A DNA stretch of 64,000 bases from Ricinus communis (GCF_019578655.1 NC_063265.1:3072501-3136500); one strand, 5' to 3'. Numbered from the stretch's first letter, positions 34,890-52,115 are shown. Program-made: numbers and translations. The notes: generated from the letters alone by a model not told the origin.

Positions 34890-35290
34890 TGGCACAGACT
34901 TGAATTAGTTGAAATCTGTCAAACACCACCTAAATATTAGGGAAGGGATAATGAGCAACTCTTTTTATTTGAAAGTTGAGGGAGAGTAAATAAAATAAAA
35001 GTAAGTTTTAATAAAAGTAAATTTAAAATAATTTAAAATTAAAATTATATTCATTCATTTATAAAATCCAAAAATAAGAAAATATGTTTATAAAAAGCTT
35101 AAATAATTAAATAAGATTTTCTTTTATTTCTCTCCAAATTGGAGTGATTATATTTTGGTGGACTCAAGTCATCACTTCACTCCCTTAAATTCTGCTTTAT
35201 TTTTCTTATTCTTTCAAACACTTCTCACTTTCTCCCCAATCATTTCCCCACCTTCATTCACCTATATATATATATAATATTATATTATAT

Positions 35291-35343
<53 letters not shown>

Positions 35344-37960
35344 ATATTAAGTAGTTCAATTTAGGCTATTAGTTATTTTGATATTTTAATTTTTAATTTA
35401 ATTTAATAAAATATTTAAATTTTATTTTTATACTATTTAAATATTTATATATAATATATATATGTATGTTCTGAATGAAATAATATATTAAAAATATTTA
35501 AATATATTTATTTTACTATACTAAAAATCAAATATTAAAATTAAAATTATCAAAATTTAATATTCAAATAAGCCATATATTTATAGTGTGAGCCAGAAAA
35601 TTCGTCATGTTTATTTATAATTCACAGTGGTTTGTTATTGGAAGTTTTATAAGCTGTGGGGTCCAGTTACGTGCATGGAAAGAAAGTGAAAGGAGGAAGA
35701 GGAGCCGAAGCCTGTAATGGAAAATCACTTGCCCTTTCTTTTGGTGAAATTAAAATGGAGAGACACCGGTGCTAACAGTTTCGCTCCGTGTAATCATATG
35801 GGATTTTTTATTGTGGAATATTCATACAGCCGTACCAAAATTTGAGACGGCTAAATATTATATGTATGTTCTGAGTGTTTAATAGATCAAATTTAAAATA
35901 TGAAAAACTATCTTGACTAAATATTATAAATATAAATATACGTATGTATTAAGCCATTTAATGCCCTTATTCATAAGTGTGTTAGTGTGGGGGGTACCCA
36001 GGGAGCTTAATTTTTTGTAGGTGTAATACTTACCTACTCAGACTTAAGATTCTTGAATATGAAAGAGACTCATCATGCATAAGATTTTGTTTAAGATATT
36101 TCTAAACCCAAAAAAAGAAGAAAAAAGAAACCATGATTTTTTGCTCATACAACCAAATATTGATTGCAGTGGATGAAAACAATTAGCATCTCAGAGCCAT
36201 TTGTTAATTGGTTATTAAAATAAAGTCTGTTACTTTATTTTTAAAACCAACATTAATTAATATTGATTTATAGAATATCAATTAATATTTTTTTGTGATT
36301 TCTTTCTTCTTAATTTTTATTAATGATGAATATCGATTGATAAATTAATAAATATTATGTCTATAAACGATGAATGTTTATATGAATTATAAAATTTTTT
36401 TAACTAATGAATATTAATAGTAAAACTGATGAATAAAATATGAAACAAAATAAATATGAACATTGACCGTAATGAATATTAAGTTCACAGTAATGAATAT
36501 TTAAATATAAAAATATAATTATTATAGAATTTTACATTTAATGGATATTATACATATAGAAAACGAATATTTCAGTACATGTAAATGAATAAAAATATTA
36601 ATATTAATAAAAAAGCTTTGACATGTATTACTATATTCTGATACATAATTTTTTAATTTTAATACGTGTATTTATTATTGACACGTAAAATTTAAGTTTA
36701 TGTATCATTTTATAGTTTTTTATTAATTTATTGATAATTTCATATTATTATATTAATAAATTTTAAAATTTTAAAAACTAACAAACACGTTAAAAATATT
36801 TAATTTATTTTTATTTTTAAATATTTAAATAATTATAAAATATTAAAAAATTTACTTAATTTTATATATAAATATAATTTATATTATTATTTATAATTAA
36901 GATATTTACAACGGTAGTACAACGACTAGCTTTTATAAATATATAAAAACTTATTCAAAATAGTATTTTTAATATACTATTAATTTTAAATTTATATTTT
37001 TATAATTTAAAAATATAAATTTTATGTATCAAAAATAAATATATATATTAAAATAATAAATTTTAAAATAGTAATAATAAAATAATTAAAACAGGTATAA
37101 TATACGAATAAATGACTAATATTTATAAATATATAAAAATTTATTCAAATTATATATAATATTAATATTTATAAATTAATTTTATTATAATTTTAAAAAA
37201 TAAAAATAATACAATTTAAAAGAAAATGGATATGCAATTTAAAAAGAAGTGGAGGTATTTTACTCTCCTCTTCCCCACACGTGTGTTTCATCATGTTATG
37301 AGCATTGTGTTGCCACAGCATCAGTTTCGATCAAGTGAAAGGGTTGTAACTAACACGTGATCAAAATAATTTTTATAAGATGCATAAATGCTTCAAATAG
37401 CCGAACTCCAAAAATCAGATCTAGATTCTTCAACGTGATAAAAGCACATCTTGCCACTGGACTACCACATCGGTGCTAAGAAAGGAGGAATTAATTTGAC
37501 CATTGAACTTAACTGTGATTTGCCAGCCGGTTTCTCTGGACCCACTGCATTCTAGTCTTTTGTTTCAACCCTTTTGAGTTCTGTTTTGCATTTAACTAGT
37601 TGAGATGCTTTTGGATGTGTACTTTATAGGAGTTTCAATGAGCCAATACAAAGAACAAAATTCAAAAAGAAGCAAACACTTCGATCGTTTTCATGTATAA
37701 GCAAGTATGTTCCTAGTTGTCTTTGTCTAGGCGCTACCATTTACTTATACAGTACCCTCTTTTGAGAAACATACCATACTGTAACAATTTTTTTTTTTGT
37801 GGTTTGTGCATCATTTTAAGTTATTTCATCATTTTCTTTTTAATGTGATTAAGCTATGTGTTTGTAAATTATAATCTAATGATATAATTTTTTATTTATT
37901 TAGTTAGATATATATTTTTATTTATATATTAAATCGATAGATAATTAATAAATATAAATT
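34890..37960. other. AT-rich intergenic DNA, no gene seen
   Basis: Contains a TA microsatellite (35256-35338), a field of imperfect AATGAATATT repeats (36240-36610) and the short ACAACGACTAG near 36918 that resembles a transposon end. 35640-35830 is less AT-rich but has no ORF of use. Confidence 0.55.
35256..35338. repeat. TA/TATAT microsatellite
   Basis: TA units, then four ATATT units, then about 24 TA units. Confidence 0.95.
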
Positions 37961-39514
37961 TTAAATAATATATATATATATATATACTTGAAAAGTAATA
38001 CTTCTTGTTAAAAAATATTCACATATATAATTATTGAGAAGTGGGAAGAATTGGATATCTATGTTTTTTCCGATAGGATTGACACAGTCCAATAGTAAGA
38101 CATGGGTCCATATATGTGGAAACGACAATATGTAAAGTATGTATATATAAGAAGCTAAGCTAGGCTTGTCAAATAAACAAGGTTTTTGGATCAATGAGTA
38201 GGGAATGCGTTGGAATATGTATATACAATATCTAAAATTTTTTAATATGTTGAGATGTAAATATTTTAAATTTTTATACTTAATTATTTTAATATATATA
38301 TTTATTTTTAAAATATAAAATTTAAATTTATATGTAATTTATAGTATTATTTATTAATTGATTGACTAATAAATTTTATTTCTAATTAAATACTAACTAT
38401 AATTTTAACAAATAATATATTAATATATATTAATATTATTATTAATTAATAAATATTTTTAATTAAATAATAATACTAATTCTATTTTAAAAATGACATA
38501 TAATTATATTTTACTATTACATTAATTAATAAATTAGTTTTCTAATTAAATAATACTTCTAATTTTAGAAATAATATTTTAACTCATATTCTTAATAATA
38601 TATTCAATTATAAGTTAATTCCTTATTTACGTAATAAATTTTTACTTTTAAAATATAGTAATATCAATTAATTTAATAGATTAATTTATATAATACTAAA
38701 TCTAATTAATACATACGTTTAAAATAATTATCACACTAATAAAATTTAAGAAATTAAGAAAGACATTTAAAATGGTTAGTTTGCTATTATTTTTAAGATT
38801 ATTGTAGATTAATAAAAATATCAAAATTTTTATTAAATTATATTTATCAACTTAATTTTATAATCAAAATAATAATAATAATAATAATAGTTGTGCAACG
38901 TATGCAACTAGTTTTCTTTAAATTTAGATAAAGTTAACTAGCAAGTCTATATTTACTATTTTATTTTATGAAGTTTTAAATTTTTATTTTTAATTTCTTT
39001 TATATTTTTTAAATTTTTATTTATTTGATTGAGTTTTTATATTTTTATTTTTATTTAATTAAAAATTATTAAATTTTAGTAAAATAAAAATTAAAGTATA
39101 AAATTTCAATAAAATAAAATTACTAAATATTTCAAGAATTAAAAATATTTTTTATCTTAAATTTACAGCATGAGATGACATGATTCCCATTCCATTATTT
39201 TGATAGGATAAGTTAAGTTAGATATTAAGGCTTTCTATCCTGCTTTCATCTTTATTTTTCTGATTCTTTTATTCTGTGGGATTTAAAAATTATAATAAAC
39301 TTTCTCCATAATAATTTTATATAAAATAATTATTATAACCCTAATATGAGTCAGCTATATATATATTATGATAAACTATAACTTTTTAAGATCCCGGCAT
39401 CCTTTTTTCTTGACATAATAGGAAAAAGAAAATCATTAAAGAGGTATTACAAATATTATTTGTCGGGTTAAAAAATTTTAAAAGACCAAGGTCCACTAGA
39501 ATTGTATTACATCT

Positions 39515-39549
<35 letters not shown>

Positions 39550-39914
39550 TGAAACAAACAATTCTTTCACAGACAGTCTAGAAAAGCTAAAATTATTAGT
39601 TTTACCGGTACAATTTCTTTCCAGAAATATTATTAATTAAACTTTTATTTCAAAAATATTATATAAAAACTAAAAAACCACACGTCACTTTTTGGAGGAA
39701 AAAGTTTAGCCTAAATGACATATTCAAATAAAATAAATATTTATAAAAATCCTTTATTTATTTTCTATTAAGACTCTAAACTAATTTATTTTTACTATAC
39801 TATTTGCAATATTTAAAAGGGTTTACTTTTTATATACATATAATGCATGTAATTTGTAATATTATTTTAATCTTTCATATTTATTTATATTATTTATTAA
39901 TTTAAATAGAGCTA
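37961..39914. other. AT-rich DNA with a possible Helitron-like 3' end, no gene seen
   Basis: The sequence GTTGTGCAACGTATGCAACTAG at about 38890-38910 ends in CTAG followed by T and contains a short hairpin (GTTG...CAAC). That is the form of Helitron 3' ends in dicots, but no 5' TC end or helicase was found. An (AT)n run lies at 39518-39546. Confidence 0.35.
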
Positions 39915-40384
39915 TTATAGAAGTAAAACCTCCTCAAAATAAAAAGGAGCTCCATAGATTTTTGGGAAATATTAATTATCTTAGGAGGTTTATTGCTAAT
40001 CTAGCCAGAAAGCTAAAGAGTTCTCAAATTTACTAAGACCTAAAAATGAAGAAAAATTTGTATGGAAAGCAAAGCATCAACAACTTTAAACAAAGATCAA
40101 GAGCTACTTGATCAAGCCTTCAGTACTCATACCTACAAGGGAAGGATTCCTACTAAGGTTATATCTTTCAGTTGCTCATGATTCTATCAATTGTTTGTTG
40201 GCACAAAATAATTCCTTAGGTTATGAGCATCTTATTCGCTCTAGAGTACATGTAATTTCACAAACAGATTTAGTGGAATACATACTGGATAAGTCAATCA
40301 TTACTAGCAGAATAGAGAAGTGGTCCTTAGCTCTGGCCGATTTCACTTTAGCCTATCTTCTTCAAAAGTCAGTAAAGGATTAGG
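39915..40384 (+). pseudogene. Gypsy RT end and first RNase H, pseudogene
   Basis: Reads FLGNINYLRRFIANLA (thumb of gypsy RT) and, in the ORF at 40108-40383, LYLSVAHDSINCLLAQ, HVISQTDLVEYILDK and IEKWSLALADFTLAY, the Tat RNase H pattern. Frameshifts and stops near 40035 and 40380. Confidence 0.78.
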
Positions 40385-40386
40385 CT

Positions 40387-40870
40387 TTGACAGACTTTTT
40401 AGCAGATCATCTAAAAGAAGAGCCTAACTTTCAAGTGTGTGGAATCGAAGCTACACCATGGATCTTGAAGTTTGATGGGTTAAGCACCGAGAAAGCAGCG
40501 GGGGCAGGAGTTGTTATCACATTTCTATCAGGTGTCAAAACTTCTCTCTTATTTAATTTAAATTTCAATTGCACAAATAATCAGGCAAAATTTGAGGCCT
40601 TGGTGATTAGGTTAGAAGTACTCAAGGAGTTATGGGCTTGAAAGTAAGGATTATTGGAGATTTATAGTTAGTTTTTAGGAAAATGTTTGGGGAATATAAA
40701 TACAGTAGTTTATCTTTAGTGCTTTAATTTACTATGGTTGTGTAATTGACTCAAGGATTTAAGAAAGTAGATTTTATGCATGTTCTTAGGGAGTTAAATC
40801 ATGAGGCCGATGAGCTTACTCGGATGGCATCAGGCCTTAGGATGTTTAAAAATGGTACTAGTTCAAAAAA
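40387..40870 (+). pseudogene. Second (archaeal-type) RNase H of the Tat element, pseudogene
   Basis: Reads WILKFDGLSTEKAAGAGVVI and CTNNQAKFEALVIRLEVL, then, after a stop, RIIGD and FMHVLRELNHEADELTRMA. The Asp-Glu-Asp acid pattern of aRNase H is partly recognisable (first Asp in KFDG; Glu in AKFEAL). Confidence 0.78.
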
Positions 40871-40899
40871 GAGCACATCCTTTCATAATAGAATAAAGA

Positions 40900-42190
40900 A
40901 TGCTGGTTGAATCCTTAAACACGGATGTGAATGTGGCAAGAGATTGTAAACCACTAATTAGGAAATATTTAGAGTGTCCTAACGTTAGAGTTCCATGTAG
41001 ATTGCGAGTTCAAGTTTAAAACTTTGTAATAGTGGATGGGAATTGTACAAGAAAGGATTTTATGGTTTTCTACTTAGATGCTTAAAATTTCCAAATGCCT
41101 TAGAATTGATGAAGCAAGTACATGATGGAATATGTGGAGCACATCAGTCAGGAATAAAAATGAGATGGTTGATCATGAGCATGGCGAATACTAGCCTTCG
41201 ATCATGAAAGATTGTATTAGTTATTGCAAAGGTTGCAAGTAATGTCAGAGGTATGGAAATATGCAAAGAGTGCCTACAACATATCTATATTCCATAGTCA
41301 AGCCATTTCCGTTTAGTGGTTGGACTATAGATCTTATTGGAAAAATCTATTTCGCCTCTTCCAAAGGCCATTGTTTCATCATAATGGCCACAAATTATTT
41401 CACTAAATGGGTGGAGGCGGTTCAATAGAGAAGGTTGATCAAAATGACATGATTCAGTTCATCAAGAAAAACTTAATTTATAGATTTAGAATTCCTCAGT
41501 CTATCACATCAAATCAAGGAACAATGTTCACAAGAGATAAGATAAAGGAATTTGTTGAGGATTATAGAATTAAGTTGATCACTTCCACTATATATTGCTT
41601 AGGTGAATGGACAAGCAAAGTCTTCTAATACAGTGTTGATTAGCATATTAAAGAGGATGATTGAAAAGAATCCTAGGGATTAGCACAGGTTACTGTCTAA
41701 AACTGTATGGGCATACATGAATTTTAAGAAAGATGTTATATGAGTGAGTCCTTTCACTCTCACTTTTGGGCATGATGCAGTCCTGCCTTTGGAAGTTGTA
41801 CTGCCATCCTTAAGGATTGCTAAACATAATAGTTTAGAACCCAAGGAATATTTCCAAGCCATGATGATGGAATTGGAGAGTTTGAATGAACAACGCAAGG
41901 AGGCCTTGAACAAGATGATTATATAGAAAAAGAGAGTTTCAAGGGCTTATAATAAGAAAGTCAAGAAGAAAGTTCTGTGAAGGAGATATAGTATGGAAGT
42001 TAATCCTTCCAATTGGATCTAAGGATCAGGAATTCGAGAAGTGGTCTCCTAATTGGGAATGACCTTTTAAAATCCATACGGTTTTGAAAGGAAATGCCTA
42101 TTGGTTATCAATTCTATAAGGAGAACAACACAAGCAATACATCAACTGGCGATATCTAAAGAAGTTCTATCCCACTTTGTGGGAATCCAT
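40900..42190 (+). pseudogene. Gypsy integrase, pseudogene
   Basis: The zinc-binding end is worn. The core reads WTIDLIGK, GHCFIIMATNYFTKWVEAV and SNQGTMFT (normally TDQGTxFT; the second catalytic Asp is Asn). The ORF at 41744-41926 holds SPFTLTFGHDAVLPLEV, and the tail ends at about 42185 with relics of the YLKKFYPTLW type. Confidence 0.78.
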
Positions 42191-42659
42191 ATAGCAGACT
42201 TAGATTTTGTCCTAAACAAGTCGATACCACGACCAAGGAATAAAGTCACTAGAAATAGTGACCAAGTTTGGAATGCTTAGTCTAGAGTCAATCTCTAGAC
42301 TCTATAAAGAAGTTGGTCTCCTAGCCACTTTAGAACATAAAAGTTAGCCTCTTGACTACTGTTCCTAAAAGTATAGTGCATCACAAAACATGAAGATTCC
42401 TAGCAGCATACAAATAGTGACATGGCTACATCAATTTCTATAGCTACAAGTGCAAGTGTGGATTATGTTGAATCAATCAACATTCATTAACATCAGAGAT
42501 GAATAAATAGGCTAACTAGCCATTTGTTTAATATAAAGAGCTAAAATCATGGCTTGATCATCCATAAAGAAGCAAAGAATGACCGTAGCAGTAAAAAAGA
42601 AAATAAAAAGAAAAAGAGTCAAAGGCTATTGAAATCAAACTAGCATAAAGTGAGCCAAT

Positions 42660-45040
42660 GATCTAAGCATTAATGGTGAGCCAAGGCAGCCTGCTCATAA
42701 TCCATAGCCAAGGACTTAACGCCTCCAACATGTGCATAATCTGAGAATCCATGGTGGAGATCTCCTGGGTAAGTACATCATGTCTAGCCTTAAGATTCTC
42801 AACCTATCTTAAGAACTTCTCATGTTGCTCTTTTCTTTTCTTCATATCTCCTATCAACTCTTGAATTTTACCATCATCCTCTCTAATCTTAACATCCTCA
42901 GCGTCATAATTCTATAAAAGACTAGTCTAATCCTCAAAACACTTATCCTTAGAAAAAACCACACTACCTAGCCGCTCTTTCTGAGTTTTATTCATACTCT
43001 GTTTGTTAGAAGCATCTATAATAGTATGCCGAGCATGATCTAAAGTACTAAAGATAAAGCTAGCAATAGACAAACCACCTAATGATGTACTCCCAGCATA
43101 AGCAGACTGAAAAAGTACAAGTGCAACAATGGAGGCGAATCTCTAGGCAGGAGTCAAGGCAAGGATGTCTAAATTGAGAAGGTACCTCAAAGTATGTTTG
43201 GCAGCCATCAATTTAGCCTTAGTGGCACATGATAAGAGGAACCAGATGAAATAGGCGAATCATCCAGGAAGCTCAAGTCAAACTAAGAATAAGTACAATA
43301 ACCCCTCAAGGTGTAGCAAGCATAGCTCTCCGGGAAGCAAGATCTTGAAGCAACAAATATAATTATTCCAAAAGTCTTAAGGACCATATATTAAAGGGTT
43401 TTTTTATATGACTACTCATATAAAGTTGTTAAAGGAAAAGACGTGCAGAAGGAAAATTGGACTAAGAAAGAACCTTAGGAGGAGTAAGAGAAGGCCTATT
43501 TGAGGCGGCTCGAGAATTAATAGTGTCGCCTAATCAAGAGGCTCAGAGGGATTAAACTCAATACTAGTATCGACATCAACAACAACAACAATAGGTTCTT
43601 TAGGAACACTATCACTAATAGGCAGATCATCATCAGATTTATGCGTGATTTGAACTGTGGAAGTATCAAGAGAAATGTCACGGTGATCTGACTCAATTTC
43701 ATCCTTAGAAGAATCATCAACCGATTATGGTTTACTGGATAAAGTCACAACTATAGTATAAGAGCTAGGGCGATGTTGAAGCTTGCTAGACTTCCTTGAT
43801 CTAGCAATCTTAGGCTTATACTTTGAGGCCTTATATTAGGCTTTAAGAGTAGCCTGAGGTGAAGAGCCTGGAAGGCCGAGCAAAGTGGAGGAAGAAGAAG
43901 GATCTAATACACAAGTGAGGAACTTAACACATATTCAAGGTATGGAATCTAAATTACTTAAAGTAAGGAGGAAAGACATACCTAGAATGAAATTAGGTGT
44001 TAGATGGCCAACCAAACCATTGAAGAACTGAGGCCACCAAGTTTTGACCGCAGTGACATCCTCAAATCGTCCCTTAATAATGCAGTATTGGGGAGTATGA
44101 TACTTCTCAAGAACTAAAGTACTAAAATCATGAGATGCTTTACTTAATCCGAGGAATATTGGGAATAGTTGAGATAATTTGTGCATATCCAAATTTTTGT
44201 CCCTAGAGACTTGGCCGGTAAGAACTAATGTAGCAGAGGAATGAATCGTCAAAGGAATGAAGGGATAGCAGCCACCTGCTATCAAAGGCCTAAAATAGTA
44301 AAGGCCATCACTAGATCTCTAGTAGTATCCAAATCAGTATCAGACGTGGGATTATAGCTCAAGTAGAACTAGGAAGGCAGATCAACATAACGGTACTTCA
44401 ACCATAATCTCTCAAAATGTCTTTTTATCAAGTTTAGAAAGAAATGGAACAGTGGCTTGAACTTATACTTGGGAGATAGTCCTATCAATTATTTGTTGAG
44501 AGATAAGTCAAGATCAAACTCATCAACATGGACAAGCTCAAGAAATTAAGCCAATAGCGACAACTGGACAAGCCATAATCTGCCACCAACTTTTTGTAAG
44601 GGGCTCAGTGACATATCTATCCATCACAGAGTAGAGTGAAGCAAGCAGCAGAGTGCCTTAGGCAAACTTCTTACCAACAACTAAGGATTTTGCTAAAGGT
44701 AGATACTCCATAGCAGGCTTTCCAACAGTATAGAACAAAATGAATCTACAGATCAACACTCATAAGAACTTTACATGCTCAACAATGGTAGGCAGGGAAG
44801 TTCCTATAACTTTCACTATGATTTCTGAGTATGAAGCATAGGTGGTAGAAGTCACTGACAAATCAGATATAGTAGGAGCAAGAACATGGTTGTTTGTATG
44901 GCTATGATAGGTAAACCAGTAAACACAAATACATCCTTGTGTGTAACGGAGGCCGGCCTAAAAGGAAATAGAAGGGAGTTGAGACTCCTAGACCAGAATT
45001 GTATAGCGACACTTAGGAGCGTAGGATCTAAGGGCATATC
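42660..45040 (-). pseudogene. Antisense ORF with plant mobile domain and coiled coil, pseudogene
   Basis: Minus-strand segments: 45037-44852 reads FWSRSLNSLLFPFRPASVT and KDVFVFTGLPI, the start of the plant mobile domain (PMD, the MAIN-like family that also occurs in Tat retroelements). 44285-43935 continues the family (FPIFLGLSKASHD, VKTWWPQFFNGL). Toward 42660-43000 a Lys/Glu-rich coiled-coil region follows (IREDDGKIQELIGDMKKRKE). Stops and frameshifts separate the parts. It lies opposite to pol, as is known for antisense ORFs in this lineage; its role in the element is unknown. Confidence 0.7.
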
Positions 45041-45429
45041 AATTAATACTGCAATTCAAAAGAGTAGGAAACTGCTTAGAGCCTGAATGCATTTAAGAAG
45101 AAGACTCTATAATTATGGACAAAGTTGTATCAGAAGACTGCAATTCAGAGACATACAGATAAGTCATTGGCTTCGCAATAAATTCTAAGGGCATAAAGAT
45201 GAAGAAACTACCTGAGGAATCAAAGAGGTAGTAGCAAGAGTGCTTGTAGATGTGATGCCTGAGGAATGAATGACAAAACTACCATGTATAAGAAAATTCA
45301 AGCATCACTACGCGAGGAGTTACAACACAAAGATATCAAGTTGAAAGAGACAAAGAGTTACCATGTTTGTAGTAGTGGCGTCTGATGGATCCAGAGTAGA
45401 GATATAGGAGGAAATCACAATCGGAGCCT

Positions 45430-47860
45430 AGGACGACATACCTGACTAGTATAAGTAAGTCAAGTACACTTTCTAAATTCTGGCATTTCCATTCCATACA
45501 AAACTTGCCAAAGTCTCATTTCTACTTTACACGTTCCTAAGTTCTTATGATTGATTAAAGAGTTTCAAACACCACTTGCCAAAATAAGTTAATTAATTAT
45601 AATTCTTTAAGTGTAAAATATCATCCATGCCAATAAACACATTTCATACACTTTTCATACACAGCTATACCAATTTTCACACAACCTACAAGGCCGAATA
45701 ATCCACTGTTGTTTTGGCAAAATAATTCCAGTATCTGACATATGCCAGATACATCAGTTCAACTACTACAAACACATTAACACATACAAACCAAAATCAT
45801 TCCACAAATATCATTCTCTAGTCATTTTCATCAAAATCCGTTTCTGATTAATATTTTAGCATAATCCGAAATTATTCAATAAATTTCAAATTGAAATTCT
45901 AGATGCTAGATATCAATTATAACCATCCCTAAACACTAAAACCATTGAGTCCAACTTTTCATTCACATTCCACCTAATTTAATCTAAATTTATGACTGAA
46001 AAATTCTAAAATTGAGTTTTCACTTATTTTATATTAGTTGTCAATATTCGTGACAAAATTAGGCTGTATTTAAAAAATATCATCCAAACTTCAACAAATT
46101 CCAGTATCATTAAAGAAACACTCTCCATATTAATTTTAGTTATTCTATTATTTTTGATAATTTTATTTTGGTCTAGATTCTATTTTTAGGCTAAATAACA
46201 CAAATTGACAAGAACAGTGAATAATTAAAATTAATTCACCAAAAATCTCAGAAAATACTAAAATTTTTAGAAATACTAGAAAATTATTCTCCATAATTAT
46301 TTTATTATTTTGGCGATTTTATTTGTCCTAAATCCTATTTTAGGCTAAATTTTAAAAATTGCCAAAAATGGTAAAAAAATTAAAATTAATTCATCCAAAA
46401 TTCTATGGTTAACCTCTATTATCTCTATTGGACAGGTGGTGTGCTTAGGTAAAGAGAAATTCATTAAAAAAGAAAAAGCTGTCAAGGTATGCTCAAACTC
46501 AATGGAGCAAGACAGATGGATGATCTTAAAATACCGAGCAAAAAGTGATAAGCTCACGGTTAACTTGGGATAGGATCCATGGTTAATTTCTAAGGAGAAA
46601 TACAAAAAATACCTTGTGGTTTACCATTTGACAATTTGATTTTAGAGCTCAAGATGTCATTGTTTGACTGTTAGTCGATCTTATCAGATCAATAACTTCT
46701 TAAACCGTGATTTAACGATCAAATAATAGAATTAGAAATTATTAAATTCCAAACTCAAGTTATCAAACACGAGCAACTTGATAATAATTGTTGATCATAA
46801 CGAAAGTGGCTAAATCCTTCCAGATTGAGATTTTTTAACCAGTGAGATACCTTTTTTTTTTGTCACGATCTGTAACTACGTACCTCTCTTTGTCTGAATA
46901 AAAAAAAATAAAATTCTGAATTGTCAAATAGTGAAATCATAAGATATTTTTGTATACTTTTCTAATTTCTAGTACTACTCTGTATTGGATAAATGATGTA
47001 ATCCAGTGAAAAGTAGTTGACCTAAATAAAGGACGCCCTCGAGATAGGCCCAAACCCATGGAGCAAGATGGATGGATGATCATTTGAGTGGAGAATTATT
47101 AGGTGTGCAAATAAACCACATTGGCTAGAAGTACGAAGGATCATGACTCTACAGAGATGAATAAATCTCCATTTGGTATGAGATAATTTGAGTAGAGTTC
47201 AAAAATAAAACCATATGGGCCTAGACCCAAAGTAAATATTACTTATGGTGTCCATACTTGCTCCAATACATAAAAGAGATGTTTTGGAAAAAACATATAT
47301 AAATGAGAAGAACAAAGATCGCAGGGTTGGCTTTCGGAAACTCGAGCCACCCTTCAAAAAGTATTTTTATATTAATTAAAAGAGAAAGGAGAGGAAATGA
47401 TCCAGGGAGAGAAACTAGTGTATTGATTTTCCAAATACCCTATTTACTATATCTATGCTCACTACTAAATTCTATAATGATTTAATTTATCTTATATCAA
47501 TAACCACCTTGAAAACCTTAATATATACAACAAAATGCACGTGGCTTTTCCTGCAATTCTGGTTTCTGCTATATAATAGCTGAGGATCGGATCGCACTAA
47601 ATTCCTCTTTTCTTTTTCCTTCTTCTTTTTTTCTCTTCAAGTCCAATTAGATGGAAAACATTTTATTTAAATTTATTTAGTAAGTTATATTAATTCTTTA
47701 AAAACAAAACTATATATATATATATATATTTCTTATTCTCTCCATCTCAAAAAGATACTTTATATTAATTCACACAAAGAAATAAAAAAATTAATCTTTT
47801 TAATTGATATCATTCATTTTTATTATTTTCATATTAATTTTATTGGACTTGTCAACTTAT

Positions 47861-47909
<49 letters not shown>

Positions 47910-48180
47910 GTTATTTGTAACTATTGAAATGTAAAAATGAAGCATTACATTTAAAATTTAGAAAGATATTCAATAAAAATTTAAAATTTTAAAATAAGAA
48001 AGTGAATAGTTTTAGATAAAAGTATTTATATTAATAAATGAATGACAATTTTTACTATTAATTATTCAACTGGCAGTTTAAACAGTAAAATATACTATAA
48101 CTTGGGAAGGATGAAGAAGAAAATGTAAACTATCTTTCTGGGACAAGAGAGAATAATTACTTGCACTTTGCATATGCAAA
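45430..48180. other. Unassigned DNA between the gypsy remnant and the subtilase
   Basis: No gene recognised. 45430-46600 may be 3' gypsy non-coding DNA or LTR. The phrase ATGGAGCAAGA(C/T)(A/G)GATGGATGATC occurs near 46500 and again near 47057, a hint of a diverged repeat pair. SSRs lie at 47711-47728 and 47862-47909. Confidence 0.4.
47862..47909. repeat. (ATT)n trinucleotide microsatellite
   Basis: About 16 ATT units. Confidence 0.95.
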
Positions 48181-48657
48181 GACATGTATATTTTATTTAC
48201 TTATTAGTCCGTGACAATAATGAAGTGCACGCATTCAATTGAAGGCTTAGGAAAAAATCAAGATTTGTGGAAACTTCTTCGTCATGAACTTTGTCTAAAA
48301 CATTTAGTTGGTCAGACCTTTCTAAACATCTCGAAAATGTTTTTGTTGAAGCTTTCAGTTTTCTAACTTCGTCTACAACGGATACTGAAGGGACACTTGC
48401 CAAATTCAGGTGAGTATTTCGTCTCTTTTGCCTTTGATCAGGTTATGATTGGACAAGTTCTAAAATTTAATTAATAGGTTGCTTTTGTATGTCAAATGGA
48501 ATTATTCAAGTTCATTTTTTTTTTTTATAGAAAAAAAGAAAACCATATACAGAGCTATCATGTATTGACTGTTGTAGTATTTTAAAGTTGCATTTGCCTC
48601 TAGATCTGTTCACAACATTGACTTTTTCATAAAGAAATATGTGTGTGGCCATGAGCC

Positions 48658-48667
48658 ATATATAAAG
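48658..48667 (+). promoter_or_regulatory. Candidate TATA box of the subtilase gene
   Basis: CATATATAAAGG lies about 80 bases before the ATG at 48741, giving a leader of about 50 bases. Confidence 0.5.
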
Positions 48668-48740
48668 GATTCGGACAATTCTATCAAGTACCAATGTTTT
48701 CATTAATTGCTTCTGGGTTATTTTAGCTGAGCAAGAAGAT

Positions 48741-51951
<3,211 letters not shown>

Positions 51952-52115
51952 TTTGCTGTGCGTCGCTTGAGATCCACAAATTTATTCAATTTTTTTCATT
52001 CATGAATATTAATTAAGCCAATGGCAGATTATTTGTTAAGAACTTCTCATGATTCTGCATATGTTTTGTTTATTGCTTTTTGTTTCGGATTGCCTCACCT
52101 CAAATTATTAAATAA

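Larger units (their letters stand above)
39915..45420 (+). mobile_element. Ty3/gypsy Tat-lineage retrotransposon remnant with antisense ORF
   Basis: Plus-strand pol relics run from the end of RT (39915) through RNase H, a second RNase H, and integrase to about 42190. A non-coding stretch then leads to a minus-strand ORF region (42660-45040) with plant-mobile-domain sequence. This order, with dual RNase H and an antisense extra ORF 3' of pol, is typical of Tat-type elements. No LTR pair was identified and the gag to RT part is missing on the left. All frames are broken. Confidence 0.78.
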
